Assembly: GCA_025403435.1 (NCBI GenBank)
Contig: CM046338.1
Location: forward strand, 16,739,316-16,803,315
From: Artocarpus heterophyllus
Taxonomy: Eukaryota; Streptophyta; Magnoliopsida; Rosales; Moraceae
Direction of reading: 5' to 3'
DNA: 64,000 nt
The first letter of the stretch is position 1. The number at the start of each line of letters is the position of its first letter. Positions 43,887 through 53,485 of the stretch are shown here, piece after piece. The position numbers and the translations under genes are program-made. The notes under the pieces were generated by a model. That model searched no databases and had not been told where the DNA came from. It was given only the letters and a program-made list of their open reading frames with translations.

Positions 43887-45851
43887 TGTAACGCCCCTAT
43901 ATGGGGGTTAACAGTTTTTAATGAGATAAAATAAAAATAAATAATAAAAGTAAAACCTTAAAAATAAAATTTGCCCGGGACTTAAATGAAAACTCTCAAC
44001 TCAAAAATAAAAATATAAACGACAAATAAACCACAGTTTTAATGTAGCACCTTAAATTTAATAATATAAACTGTTGTCATCATCATTTTAACCCTCAACA
44101 CATTGTAATACAGTCACAGAAAGTAACAATTGATGCTTACATTATCATGAAGAACATTCTCAACAATTGAAGCAGTCCCAATGTAATATAGCTACATCAC
44201 TTCCTCAACTATATTTCTCGTAGCCACCTCACACTTAGTGAGTCCTGAAAAGATATAAACATAAGGGTATGAGCAACACTATGCTCAGTAGAGAAAACCA
44301 TTACTCACCTTTATCATTACCACATTAAAATCTGCATGGTTAGTAAGTTACATCATATTCCAGATTATGAGGTTTATTATGATCACATCTTATGGATACC
44401 GTAGTTAATCATTACCAAGTGTCATAATTACACATTTATACAAATATTACCAATCATCATTGTTCCTAGGTATCCATGTTAAATTGAGTATCACTCAACT
44501 CATCGAAACCCAAATGGGCGCACTTGATCACCCTATAAACATTCCAAGGGTGTTCCGGTGAGGGGACATCAAGCCCCGAGTCCTCACCAAGTCGATTCCT
44601 GTACAGTGTGTTCTGGGACTTTCAACCCAAGGAAGCGTCATCACCTTCCCCCTATTTTACCTTTTTGGGTATTCATGCCCAAGGACGTAACCGCCGCCCT
44701 CTTCATGTCTCACCATTTCTCTATATTAAATCATTATTAATATAGTCAGTTTTCCTAACCATGCTTCTCAATTTATAACATATGTCAATTCATTATGTTC
44801 CTCGCCGTACAATACAAGACGAGTCCATGTCATAGTTTCATATGTGATACTCATATAATATCAGTTCAACATAGATATATATATATTGCGGCAAAACAAT
44901 CAATTTTAATTCTATAAAAACCTCACAAAAATGAGTAATAGAATCCCTACCTTTCAAGCTTATCAACAGTCTCTTAATCCTGGAATCAATTAACGTTAGC
45001 TCCATACTCCCTTGATCCTAAGGCGTGCATAAGGACAATTAAAACTAAAGCACAACATACAACTACATTCATAAAATTTATTTTAATTTAATCTTAGAAT
45101 TTCAAGAAATAACCACTGCCCATAGAGGTATTATAAAGTTTAACAATATAAATTTTCTGTCTAGGGCATATACACTTAGACTTCATACATATGCTCCAAA
45201 ATAGCAACAAACATATACTTAGGTTTAAGAACGCAAATTTGAATAATCCTTTAGTATAAAAGAAAATTTATAAATGAAAGACTAAATTTGTTCATAAGAT
45301 TCTAACCTCGGATTATGGTTAGTTGGAAGCTTGAAATGGCTTCAAAACAGGTTCCTTTACTTCGGTATGACTGAAATTCTTGCTCAAATGGAGGTGATGG
45401 TGGCTGATTTTTATGGCTGCCTTGAAGAAGTTCTCTAAGTATTTTGCTTCAGCAAAGAAATGAGAAGAAGAGTGTGGGAACCGTGGAAGAGAAAGGAAGA
45501 AAAGATGAAGTCTTTGAAGAGAAGTGATAGAAACAATTATAGAGGAGACATGTTGAAGCATGTCACGGAGGAAATAAAGAAAATGAGGGTCAAGAGTAGT
45601 TGAAAAAGATATCCTTATGTCTCATCTAAAGACTTTAACACACATAATGCCAATATGACATTTTTGAGATTTATTAGAAGTTCTAAGGCTTTTTAGTAAT
45701 CATACTAAATAAATATAGGAGAATTTTAGAAAATTTAAAAATAGATAAAAATAAATATTATAAAATAAATTTAAATGAAGCAATTTTTTTTTATACATTA
45801 AAAATTAATTTAATTACCTCAATACCCGTTAGGAGAATAACGGGTGTCACA
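43887..45851 (-). repeat. 5' LTR of the LOG-carrying element (1,965 bp)
   Basis: Same length and termini as 37656-39620 (offset 6,231). As the upstream LTR in minus orientation it should supply the promoter for the cargo transcript. Confidence 0.95.
45707..45722 (-). promoter_or_regulatory. Candidate TATA box in the 5' LTR
   Basis: Minus strand reads CTCCTATATTTATTTAG, about 130 bases into the LTR. Position and sequence are plausible for an LTR promoter, but other AT-rich stretches exist. Confidence 0.35.
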
Positions 45852-45856
45852 TTGAT
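45852..45856 (+). other. Right target-site duplication TTGAT
   Basis: Direct match to 37651-37655. Confidence 0.9.
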
Positions 45857-46956
45857 TCATTAAAATTGCTCTGGGTGGTGTGTTTTGAAGTTATGGCTCA
45901 CCATAATGTATTTGTAGCTTGTTTTCTTGCAAGTTTAAATTTTTGTTTTGAGAAAAATAAGCCATTATGCTGATAAAATTTTGTCAAAAATTAAGTAACA
46001 TAAGTAGACTGATTTATAATAGGTTTTTAGTAGTCAGATAGGTTAAAACCATATCCAATATATGTTGAAACCTTATGCAGTGCCATCGTACAACTCTTAA
46101 GGCCATCCAACATGTATATCAAAGTTATATCCTACGGGGTGCTCATTTGTTAGTCACAACGGACATACATATTTTTGGTACCATTGATGCTATATGGCAT
46201 ATCTCACAGGATGCTCCTTTGGGGCACAATGGATATAGAGTGTTCATTTGGGGCACAACGGAACTTATTATAATCTTTTTTTCTTTCCTTTTCTTCACTA
46301 ACAACCCAGGACGTGTGTGAAAGTATTTGAGTGGCAATTACAAATTGTGAGTTATCAATTGGTTTGATAAACCGTGAACCTGATGAATTTTTCTTATATT
46401 GATAAGAGATTTTGTTTTAATAACTCTATAAGGATTTTATAGATAATATACCAATAGAAAGAAAAACCGAGAAACGAGCAACGAATTTTTCACTAGGCAA
46501 TATTTGCTCACCACTACCTTCTTTTTCAGGTTAGCCGATTGATGCTTGATGTTTAGGAATGTCGTCAATGCTCCTCGTAATTCGATTGGTATACTCTCCC
46601 TACAATTTTATCGGTGCTTAGAAAATACATGAAATAGACACTTTCAGTAGATGATTGATTATTTATAAACTCTGTTTTATTTGTTATTTGAATTTATTTT
46701 TATTTATTTTAACTAAAGCTACGCAACTGTATTTTTACTTGTTTTATAAGCATTGATTTAAAACTTTGTATATTTTCATTTTTAAACTTTCTATTTATTT
46801 TTTATCTTTTTATTTAACATTAAAGATTTTATAACAAACTTGATTTACTTTTATAATTTTATGGGCTCAACTACAGTTTTCAAATGTTTAATTTTCTAGA
46901 TCTTCAGAAAATATTTCTTTTAATTTGGTCATCACCTCTGGTTTTGGGTCGTGATA
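45857..46956 (+). repeat. Right LTR of the old element, second part
   Basis: Continues the sequence broken at 37655. From about 46205 to the end it aligns by eye with 31673-32863, minus the SINE foldback. It contains short degenerate repeats of the form GGGGTGCTCATTTG / GGGGCACAACGG at 46135-46265. It ends GTGATA where F-box-B coding text begins. Confidence 0.6.
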
Positions 46957-47416
46957 GTAATGGAGTTTATTATTGGTATAATTGGCAGCTCTGGTGTACA
47001 CTCATATCTTTTGATCTTACTGACGAGACATTTGATGAGATGCCTTTGCCAAATATTGCCCAAAATATAACTAAAAAGCGGGAGGATCTTGTGGGATGGT
47101 CGAAGATTGCGGTTTGGAACAATTCGGTCGTTTTGTTTTACTATGTTGAAGGGTGTCCAGCAGCCATTGATAATGTGGGCGATGGATTCTTATTCTGGTG
47201 GTCTTGAAGGTTCCTGTGCTTGGACTAAACAACTAACCATCATTAGCGTTTTGGGATAACGACGTGCAATTCTTAGAAACTGAAGATTGTTTCAAGAATT
47301 TTGAAAACGATCGATTTGTTATTTATACAAGGAGTTTGGTTTCAGTACTCAGAAGAGAGGGGAAAAGTTCAACTGCGGAGACGATTCGTCCAAGATCTGG
47401 CCCATCATCTTCCTAA
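46957..47416 (+). pseudogene. Truncated F-box (FBA-region) pseudogene
   Basis: C-terminal part of a paralogue of the gene at 27.9-29.1 kb. NGVYYWYNWQ parallels NGVCYWHYWD; ISFDLTDETFDEMPLPN parallels ISFDVSEEIFRRVPFPD; SKIAVWNNSVVLFYY parallels WKMAVWNECLALFRY. It then shifts frame near 47180 (MDSYSGGLEGSCAWTKQLTI). Relative to F-box-A about 27 bp are missing after that point, shifting the frame again. The tail reads RSLVSVLRREGKSS to a stop at 47416. The F-box itself and the first half are absent; the LTR of the old retroelement abuts directly, so the insertion or a later deletion removed them. Confidence 0.85.
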
Positions 47417-47584
47417 AACGGCAGCATAGTACTACATATGGAGTGCAGATTCTCTAATTTCTGTCTTCAGTTTCATTTCATTTTTATGCTTGTATGTTCG
47501 TAGTTTCAATTGGTTTTCTTCTTTAGTATGATTCCGTACTTGCCAAAAGCATGCAGATTTTTTCAATTAAAATACATAGTTAAT

Positions 47585-49185
47585 TTTATAAATGGTCCGT
47601 CACGTTTACCCTCAGGTTTAGTCCCTAACGTTTAAAAAGTCCATTTTAGTCCCTAATCTAAATAGATTTTGTTTCAGTTTTAGTCCCTCTATTTATAAGA
47701 CTTTAAATATTTAACGAAAAACTTTTAAGATGTCTCACTTTAGTCCGTAATCTATTGTTTTGTTTCATTTTCTGTTCCTTTATTATAACTAAGAGTTATT
47801 AGGGACTAAAATTTAAAAAATTTAAAGTGAAAAACTAAATATAATATTCTTAGTTTAAAAAAAACTTTATCAAATTATTAGTAAAATGAATTTTAATTTA
47901 GAAAAAAAATAAGTGAAATTTTTAAAACCAGTACATAAGTATTGGATAACCATGCATTTTAAATGACAACTTATGCATCATAATTTATATACATACATAT
48001 ATTTCACTCGATAATAATAACTATTAAATATTCAACTTATTTTTTAAATAAAAATTAAACATTATCTAAATGACAATACGATATATCGTTTTTATTTTAG
48101 TTTTATTAATCAATATTATTGTATTTAGTTTCTCGTTTTAGTTTTTTGTTTTAATTTTGATCCTTAATAAAATTTTGCTAAGATCATCTCCAACCCTCAC
48201 CGTTTTGGTAAGAAATAGTGGAAATGGCGCTAGTGAAGCGCTCCCTCCCAGCCCCAATTCCTTCCCCACATTGACGTGCACGTGTAGGTAGAACAATAGC
48301 TTGCCAATTCTGACGTTCTATCATTCAGTGCTAGTTTTTTATTATTTTTTAAGTTTTTAAATTTGTAAAGAATTCTACAAATTAAATTATAGTTTTCTAT
48401 TTTGACTCCAACTTCATAGTTTTCAACAACGTCAATTAGTTTTTTGCTATAAAAAAAATATTTCTTTTATGTCCCATATTTTTAATATTGTCTCATGGTT
48501 AATTTATAAGGTAAAAAAATATTATGTAAAAAAATACAAAAATGTCAATTATATAATGTAAAATCTTCAAATATTTAGTTTCTATCACTTTGTTAAATAA
48601 TAAAGCCTCGTTCAAGTGTTTCAATTGAAAAATCAATAAATAGTATTTTTAAAAAAAATAGTATTCTTGCTTATTTTGATGATCTTTAATGCAAATTAAA
48701 ACGTGAAAAAAAAAACATTTGGGCATAATTGATGAAATAAGTAAATAGTAAGGAATTAATAAAAAGTAATATAAAAAATACAATACAATGAAATATACGA
48801 GGAATATTTTTTGTGTCAAAAATGGTGTAAATGGGTTGGAAATGAAGTTAATCTTTGATATGACAGTAACACCATTTTGGTGTAAAAGTTATATCATTTT
48901 TGTGTATTGGGTTGGAGATGCCTTAACGAAAGGATCAAAAATGAAACAAAATAATATATTAGACATCAAAAGTGAAACAAAATAATAGATTATAGACTAA
49001 AGTGGAATATCTTGAGAATATTCGGTTAAATATTTAACACCTAACTAATGAATGGATCAAAATTAAAACAAAGTAAAAAAATAAGAACCAAACTAAGACT
49101 TTTTAAACGTTAAAGACTAAAATAAGACTGAAAGTAAATCTCAGAACTATTTGTGAAATATATCCTAAAATTACAAATTTGCATT
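47585..49185. mobile_element. Mutator-like element with long terminal inverted repeats
   Basis: The left end carries TTTAGTCCCTAACGTTTAAA and then TTTTAGTCCCTAAT; the right end read in reverse carries TTTAGTCTTTAACGTTTAAA and a similar continuation. Imperfect inverted repeats extend about 200 bp and share GTTAAATATTTAAC-type and TAATCTATTNTTTTGTTTCA text. There is no transposase. It contains a nested smaller element. Confidence 0.6.
48183..48925. mobile_element. Nested MITE ending in CATCTCCAACCC
   Basis: Left CATCTCCAACCC and right GGGTTGGAGATG are perfect 12-bp inverted ends; further inward similarity is weak. Sits inside the Mutator-like element, so it is the later insertion. No protein. 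Confidence 0.65.
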
Positions 49186-50254
49186 TTTTTAAGCAAACAT
49201 ATAAAATAAATAGTTTTTTATTTGCTAGAGTGATAATTGAAAATGGTAGATTCTTTTAAGTAAAAAAATTAGTAAATTTCGTACAACTCATTGTTAATGT
49301 GGTGTTTTTATGGTGTCTTAGAGATGCGTGTTTGGACGGAAAATACTCAACAGTCATGCATGAAGAAAAGAACCCATTAAATAAAGTGAGGGAAAAAAAA
49401 ACACTTATAATCGAGAATCTGTTTTTGGAGTGCAAAATCAACAAGATAAAGACAATTAATTAAAAATAAACAACCTAAGTCAAATGCAGGCTTATTTTAT
49501 AATTATTGCTTCTCACTTTCCTCTCCACGTGCCGTGCATTGCCAATAAATAATGGTATTGATAGCTTTAGTTCTTTTCCTTTGTTCCGTACTTGTTATTA
49601 AAAAAAATAAATAAAAAATAAAAATCTCTTTGTGATATGTCTGGTACATTTTACTGGATGCCCAACATTTACTCATCGCTGTCCTTGGCTTGTCTTTTTA
49701 GGAGACCAGAGACTTGACTATGCTTATTACATGCGCAAGGCTGCACTAAATTCGATAAAAATAAATCATAAAATACTTCTTACTAATTTAAAGATAAAAA
49801 TAAAATAAAATAGTGACGCATAAATAAATGGGAAACCACTGGACAGAAAATCAAGCAATAATAGAGAAAAGAAAAATCTATGTTTAAAAGAATGATGAAA
49901 ACTGAGGTTATTAATTGTAAAATATAGCATATAAGAGTCTGTTTATTTCAATACTTGAATCATAGTTTAAATTATTTTGTTATAGTATTTTCTCTCATAA
50001 AAATTTAAATCTTTATTTAAATATTTTATTCAAATATTCGAACCAAACAGGCCTTAAAAGTTTTATATTGTAGTAATTTTTATCACTGTTGTGAATTTTA
50101 CTGTTTATTAATTCTACTCCCAAACAAGCCTTTAATCTGGGAGGACCTTTAAAAAACTTTTAGATTCAAAGACAACAGGTATCTTTTACAAAGTTCCTCT
50201 CTTCAAAGAAGGAAGCAAAAGGGTTCCTAATTGTTTATCCTAATATTACCAAGC
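49186..50254. other. Intergenic upstream of SWEET-B
   Basis: AT-rich. Contains one MITE copy (49937-50053) about 200 bp before the ATG at 50255. No strong TATA box could be singled out. Confidence 0.5.
49937..50053. mobile_element. GGCCCGTTTGG-ended MITE, copy 1
   Basis: About 117 bp: GTCTGTTTATTTCAATACTT ... TATTTTCTCTCATAAAAATT ... AACCAAACAGGCC. Same family as 52473-52591, and in the opposite orientation as 56816-56932 and 60280-60384. Confidence 0.75.
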
Positions 50255-51046
50255 ATGGCAAGTTCACTAATCATCTTCTTTGGGATGCTAGGTAATAACT
50301 TGTATGATTTTCTTTAAATATAAATCTTATATGATTTTTTTCCTCTTTTTTTTTTTATTGATTCTAAAGATTTAAAGCCTGCATTTATAGGTAATATTAT
50401 GTCAGGGCTAGTCTACATCTCTCCTGCGTAAGTATTACCTTTTAAAGCTGAAGATCATTTTTTTTTTCCATCTTCAATTCTTATGGTTTTTGCTTTCAAA
50501 TGAAAACTAATCTGAAAGAACTTCCTGAACCATAATTCTCTCAGAAATGTGTTTTGGCGAATCTGTAAGCGTAGATCGACGGAGGAATTCGAGAGCATCC
50601 CTTATGTTAGCAAATTACTGAACGCTTACTTTTGGATTTACTATGGACTTATTGAGCCTGACAGCCTTCTGGTGGCTACTGTCAATATGTTTGGTGCTGC
50701 TGTGGAGATCGTTTTTCTGACCATATTCCTACTTTTTGCACCCCCAAGAATGAAGGTCGATCTGTTCTTTTCCCACTTAATCTTCTTTCTGAAGTGTGAT
50801 TTTGAGTTTTTTTACTTATTATCATTAGATGTTTGTTATGAAAATCAGATTAGGACTGCCATTCTTGTTGTAGTCCTAGATGTGGTTTTCCCTGCAGCAG
50901 CAATTCTGTGCACTCATTTTCTGCTGCATAGAAATACTCGAATCGATGTCGCCGGGTTATGGTGTGTGGCCTTCAGTATGGTTGCATATGCTTCACCTCT
51001 TTCAGCCATGGTATAAAAAGAGCACATCAATAAACATTCATTCATC

Positions 51047-51081
<35 letters not shown>

Positions 51082-51526
51082 GTGTGTGTAAAACTGCTTA
51101 ATTAGTGGTTTGTTCTGCATCATTTGGTGTACAGAAAACAGTGTTTCTAACAAAGAGTGTGGAATACATGCCTTTCCTCCTCTCATTTATCTTTTTCTTA
51201 AATGGAGGAGTTTGGACTGCCTATGCCCTGCTGGCTAAAGACTTGTTTGTTGGAGTAAGTTCCTTACAACATTTTTTTTTAATCTTTTGTTGTGATTATG
51301 CCAGAGTTAATTAACTGTTTAATGGAAATTTATTATTATGATATAGATACCAAATGGGACTGGATTTTTCCTTGGAGCTCTTCAACTCATTCTCTATGCA
51401 ATATACTGGAAGCCAAAGTCATCCAGGCAAATAGTGGAGGATTTAGAGCATCAAGACAATTGTGAACCACTTATCAAGTCTTCTGACCAATTGCACCCAA
51501 ATACACGCACGACTCTGGTTTCCTAG
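50255..51526 (+). CDS. SWEET: SWEET sugar transporter, clade IV (SWEET16/17)-like, 248 aa
   Basis: Paralogue of the gene at 20.3-25.1 kb; bidirectional sugar transporter with two MtN3/saliva repeats and seven predicted helices. Exons: 50255-50291, 50391-50427, 50545-50755, 50849-51010, 51135-51254, 51347-51526; all GT..AG, phases consistent, no internal stop. Exons 2-5 have exactly the same lengths as in SWEET-A (37, 211, 162, 120). Conserved text: Pro24 (YISP), [20 protein letters not shown], Asn72 in TVNMFG (Met where Gly is usual), [27 protein letters not shown] and [20 protein letters not shown]. The C-tail is short (about 45 residues). Introns are small, in contrast to SWEET-A. The first ATG gives the short N-terminus typical of the family. 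Likely vacuolar membrane by homology to SWEET16/17; not shown by sequence alone. Confidence 0.93.
51046..51090 (+). repeat. (TA)n-(TG)n microsatellite in SWEET-B intron 4
   Basis: About fifteen TA units followed by CTGTGTGTGT, within the 124-bp intron between exons 4 and 5. Confidence 0.85.
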
Positions 51527-53040
51527 AAAAATCATGTGTTGTTTTGCTTTTCTTTTTTTCTTTTTCATTTTTAATCGATTTGGATAAGTTCTAGATGCAA
51601 TAAATTAATAAGTTGCAAAAATAACTTCCCGAAATTAGAAATTATAATAGCAATGTTTTTTTCTTTCCTTTATCTTTATCTTCTTCTTCTTTTTATGTTC
51701 GGCCTCCACTTGCTATGGGAAAGCCCAACAATTGGCTACTTTACACTATTTGTCATTTAATTCTCCTTCCCAACTAAACAAGAAGGCTCATGAATCTATT
51801 ACTGCTTGAATTGCTCAATTAGAAACGTCCTAACAAAAGAATAGTACTAAGGCACGCAAATTCTAATCTTAATTTTTCATGCCCACTTTAAATTGTTGAC
51901 AGATGCAATTTTATTGATGTGATAATTTTTTATTTACCGATCAATAAAATATTAAAAAATAATTATCTCGTAAGATTAAAACCTCGTTATTAAGAGAACA
52001 ATAGGTCATGAAATAATGATAACTAATTGGCTAACTCCATAAAAATGAGCTATACAGGAGTGCTCATAATATAATGACTTAGCATTATTTAAACAAAAGA
52101 CACCCCTATGAGGTTCAATACCAATTGAAAGAAGCCTCGTGAATTAGGTTTGGTAAGTGAGAGATTGGATGAAAATTATTTTCAGACCCAACAAATATAA
52201 AGCAGGACCACATGTCGATGATTTTTCATATTTATTTTGGGACATTGTCAGCTTGGGTCAATCTAGCCTGGTGAAGAAAATGATAGAGAAGATAAACCGT
52301 AAGCTTGAATGTCGGCTTACTTCTCTCCAGGAAAAAAAAAAAATTGAAAAATTGCTACAAACATGAAAGTAATATTACCAAAGACAAATATATGTACGTA
52401 CATTTATGTACGTTTTCCATTTTCCTTTTTCTTTTTTTTTTCTTTTTCTTTTTCTGTTTCGCCGAATACAAAGGGCCCGTTTGTTTTGATACTTGAATCA
52501 CGGTTTAAATCGTTTTACTACAGTATTTTCTCTCACAAAAATTTAAATCTTCATTCAAATATTTTATCTAAATACTCGAACCAAACGGGCCAAATTACAT
52601 ATTGTTATTATCTGGACAAAAGCATGATCTCTGCAAGTTGCAACAGAGACGTCAATTCGGACTATCAAACTGTCGGCCCGCGGCCAGTCACTTTGGCCCA
52701 AGCTCGCCTGTTCGGCCTACATCAGACCCAGTCGAGTCACGTTGGGCTGGAGATCTAGGCCCAACTAGTGAACATATTTCCTGGTAAAGATACAGGTTAA
52801 CTCAGCCTGCCCCTAGGCCACATTGGGCCCGGTTTAAGCCTCCTTTTTTTAACTGGCCTTACCCAGCTAGTTTATCGGGCCTGATTTTCTCTTTTGGCTC
52901 ATATAAGATAGGTCAAGTGCCCTGGGTTGACACATATAGTTTTAGCTTCCAAAGCAACATAAAAAAAATTAATCTTTTGATCATTTAGACGATTGAAAAT
53001 CAATTTAGGGCAGTTAGAATCTATATGTTTTTAAAAAATG
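51527..53040. other. Intergenic downstream of SWEET-B
   Basis: The SWEET-B 3' UTR, then AT-rich sequence. MITE copy 2 lies at 52473-52591, followed by a GC-rich stretch (52660-52880) full of GGCCCAA/TTGGGCC motifs, probably a decayed repeat. No gene identified. Confidence 0.5.
52473..52591. mobile_element. GGCCCGTTTGG-ended MITE, copy 2 (best preserved)
   Basis: GGGCCCGTTTGTTTTGATAC at the left and CGAACCAAACGGGCC at the right form terminal inverted repeats. The interior includes CTACAGTATTTTCTCTCAC. Confidence 0.8.
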
Positions 53041-53392
53041 GTAAATAACTTGGTTGGTCCCTAACTTTTTTAAAAGGTGTAATTTGATCTTTAACTTTTT
53101 TTATTTATTTATCTGGATTTGACCATTTAAAAAAAGTACAATTTGGTCCTTAGAAGCCAACAACATCGTCTTTACCCCAAAAAACAACACCCATTTCTTT
53201 CAGCAAAAAGAAAAAAAAAACCCATACCCCATAACTTATAAGTCTGAAGGTCGTGAAGATCAACAATGACGAGTTTGCAGTGGAGGCCGGGATGATTTCT
53301 CTTTCTTTCGTGTGGGCCTTGGCTCTCACACTTTTGTGGTGGATTTGATGGATGGGTGGTAGTGGCGGCGGTGGATCTTACTATCAAAAAAA
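53041..53392. mobile_element. Truncated Mutator-like repeat, copy A
   Basis: Left end GGTTGGTCCCTAACTTTTTT with TTAAAAGGTGTAATTTGATC, then a GC-richer body shared with 55.5-55.8 kb and 61.1-61.3 kb (TTTCTCTTTCTTTCGTGTGG, GATTTGATGGATGGG). The right half is lost where the LTR-like stretch begins. Confidence 0.55.
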
Positions 53393-53485
53393 TCAATTTG
53401 GTAATATAGCAGAATTTAAAAAAAGAATTATGAAACACCCAAGAAACATGGTATAAACAATAAATTAAATCTAATTTAACATACT

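Larger units (their letters stand above)
37656..45851 (-). mobile_element. Young non-autonomous LTR retrotransposon carrying LOG-like and Cys-rich genes
   Basis: Complete 8,196-bp element: two 1,965-bp LTRs (37656-39620 and 43887-45851) with TG..CA ends, and TTGAT target duplications on both sides. Orientation is minus: the primer site (TGGTATCAGAGCC) is next to the 43887 LTR and the polypurine tract is next to the 39620 LTR. The motif CGAGGACGAAATTTCTTTAA followed by GGGGGG is the one found before the 3' LTR of plant Tekay/Del chromoviruses. Reading both LTRs side by side I found no difference, so insertion is very recent. The 4,266-bp interior has no gag, protease, RT, RNase H or integrase. 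It has two intact ORFs in the element's sense direction, a 173-aa Cys4-cluster protein and a 216-aa LOG-family protein. Movement would need proteins from an autonomous relative. Confidence 0.92.
31673..46956 (+). mobile_element. Old LTR retrotransposon, interrupted by a younger element
   Basis: The left LTR piece (31673-32863) and the right LTR tail (about 46205-46956) are diverged copies of each other. Both contain GTGTGTGAAAGT.TTTGAGTG, CTTTTTCAGGTTAG-type text, GTATACTCTCCCTACAATTT and an end in GTGATA or ATGATA. A tRNA-iMet-like primer site, GGTATCACAGCGATGG, lies at 32869-32884. A polypurine-like TTTTTAAGGTAGGTAGAT precedes TGTAAAACC at 36369, the likely right-LTR start. The right LTR is split at 37655 by the LOG-carrying element. 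Internal sequence (32864-36368) has no readable gag or pol. The right end falls inside F-box-B. No target duplication was found, because the left LTR has lost its start. Confidence 0.6.
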
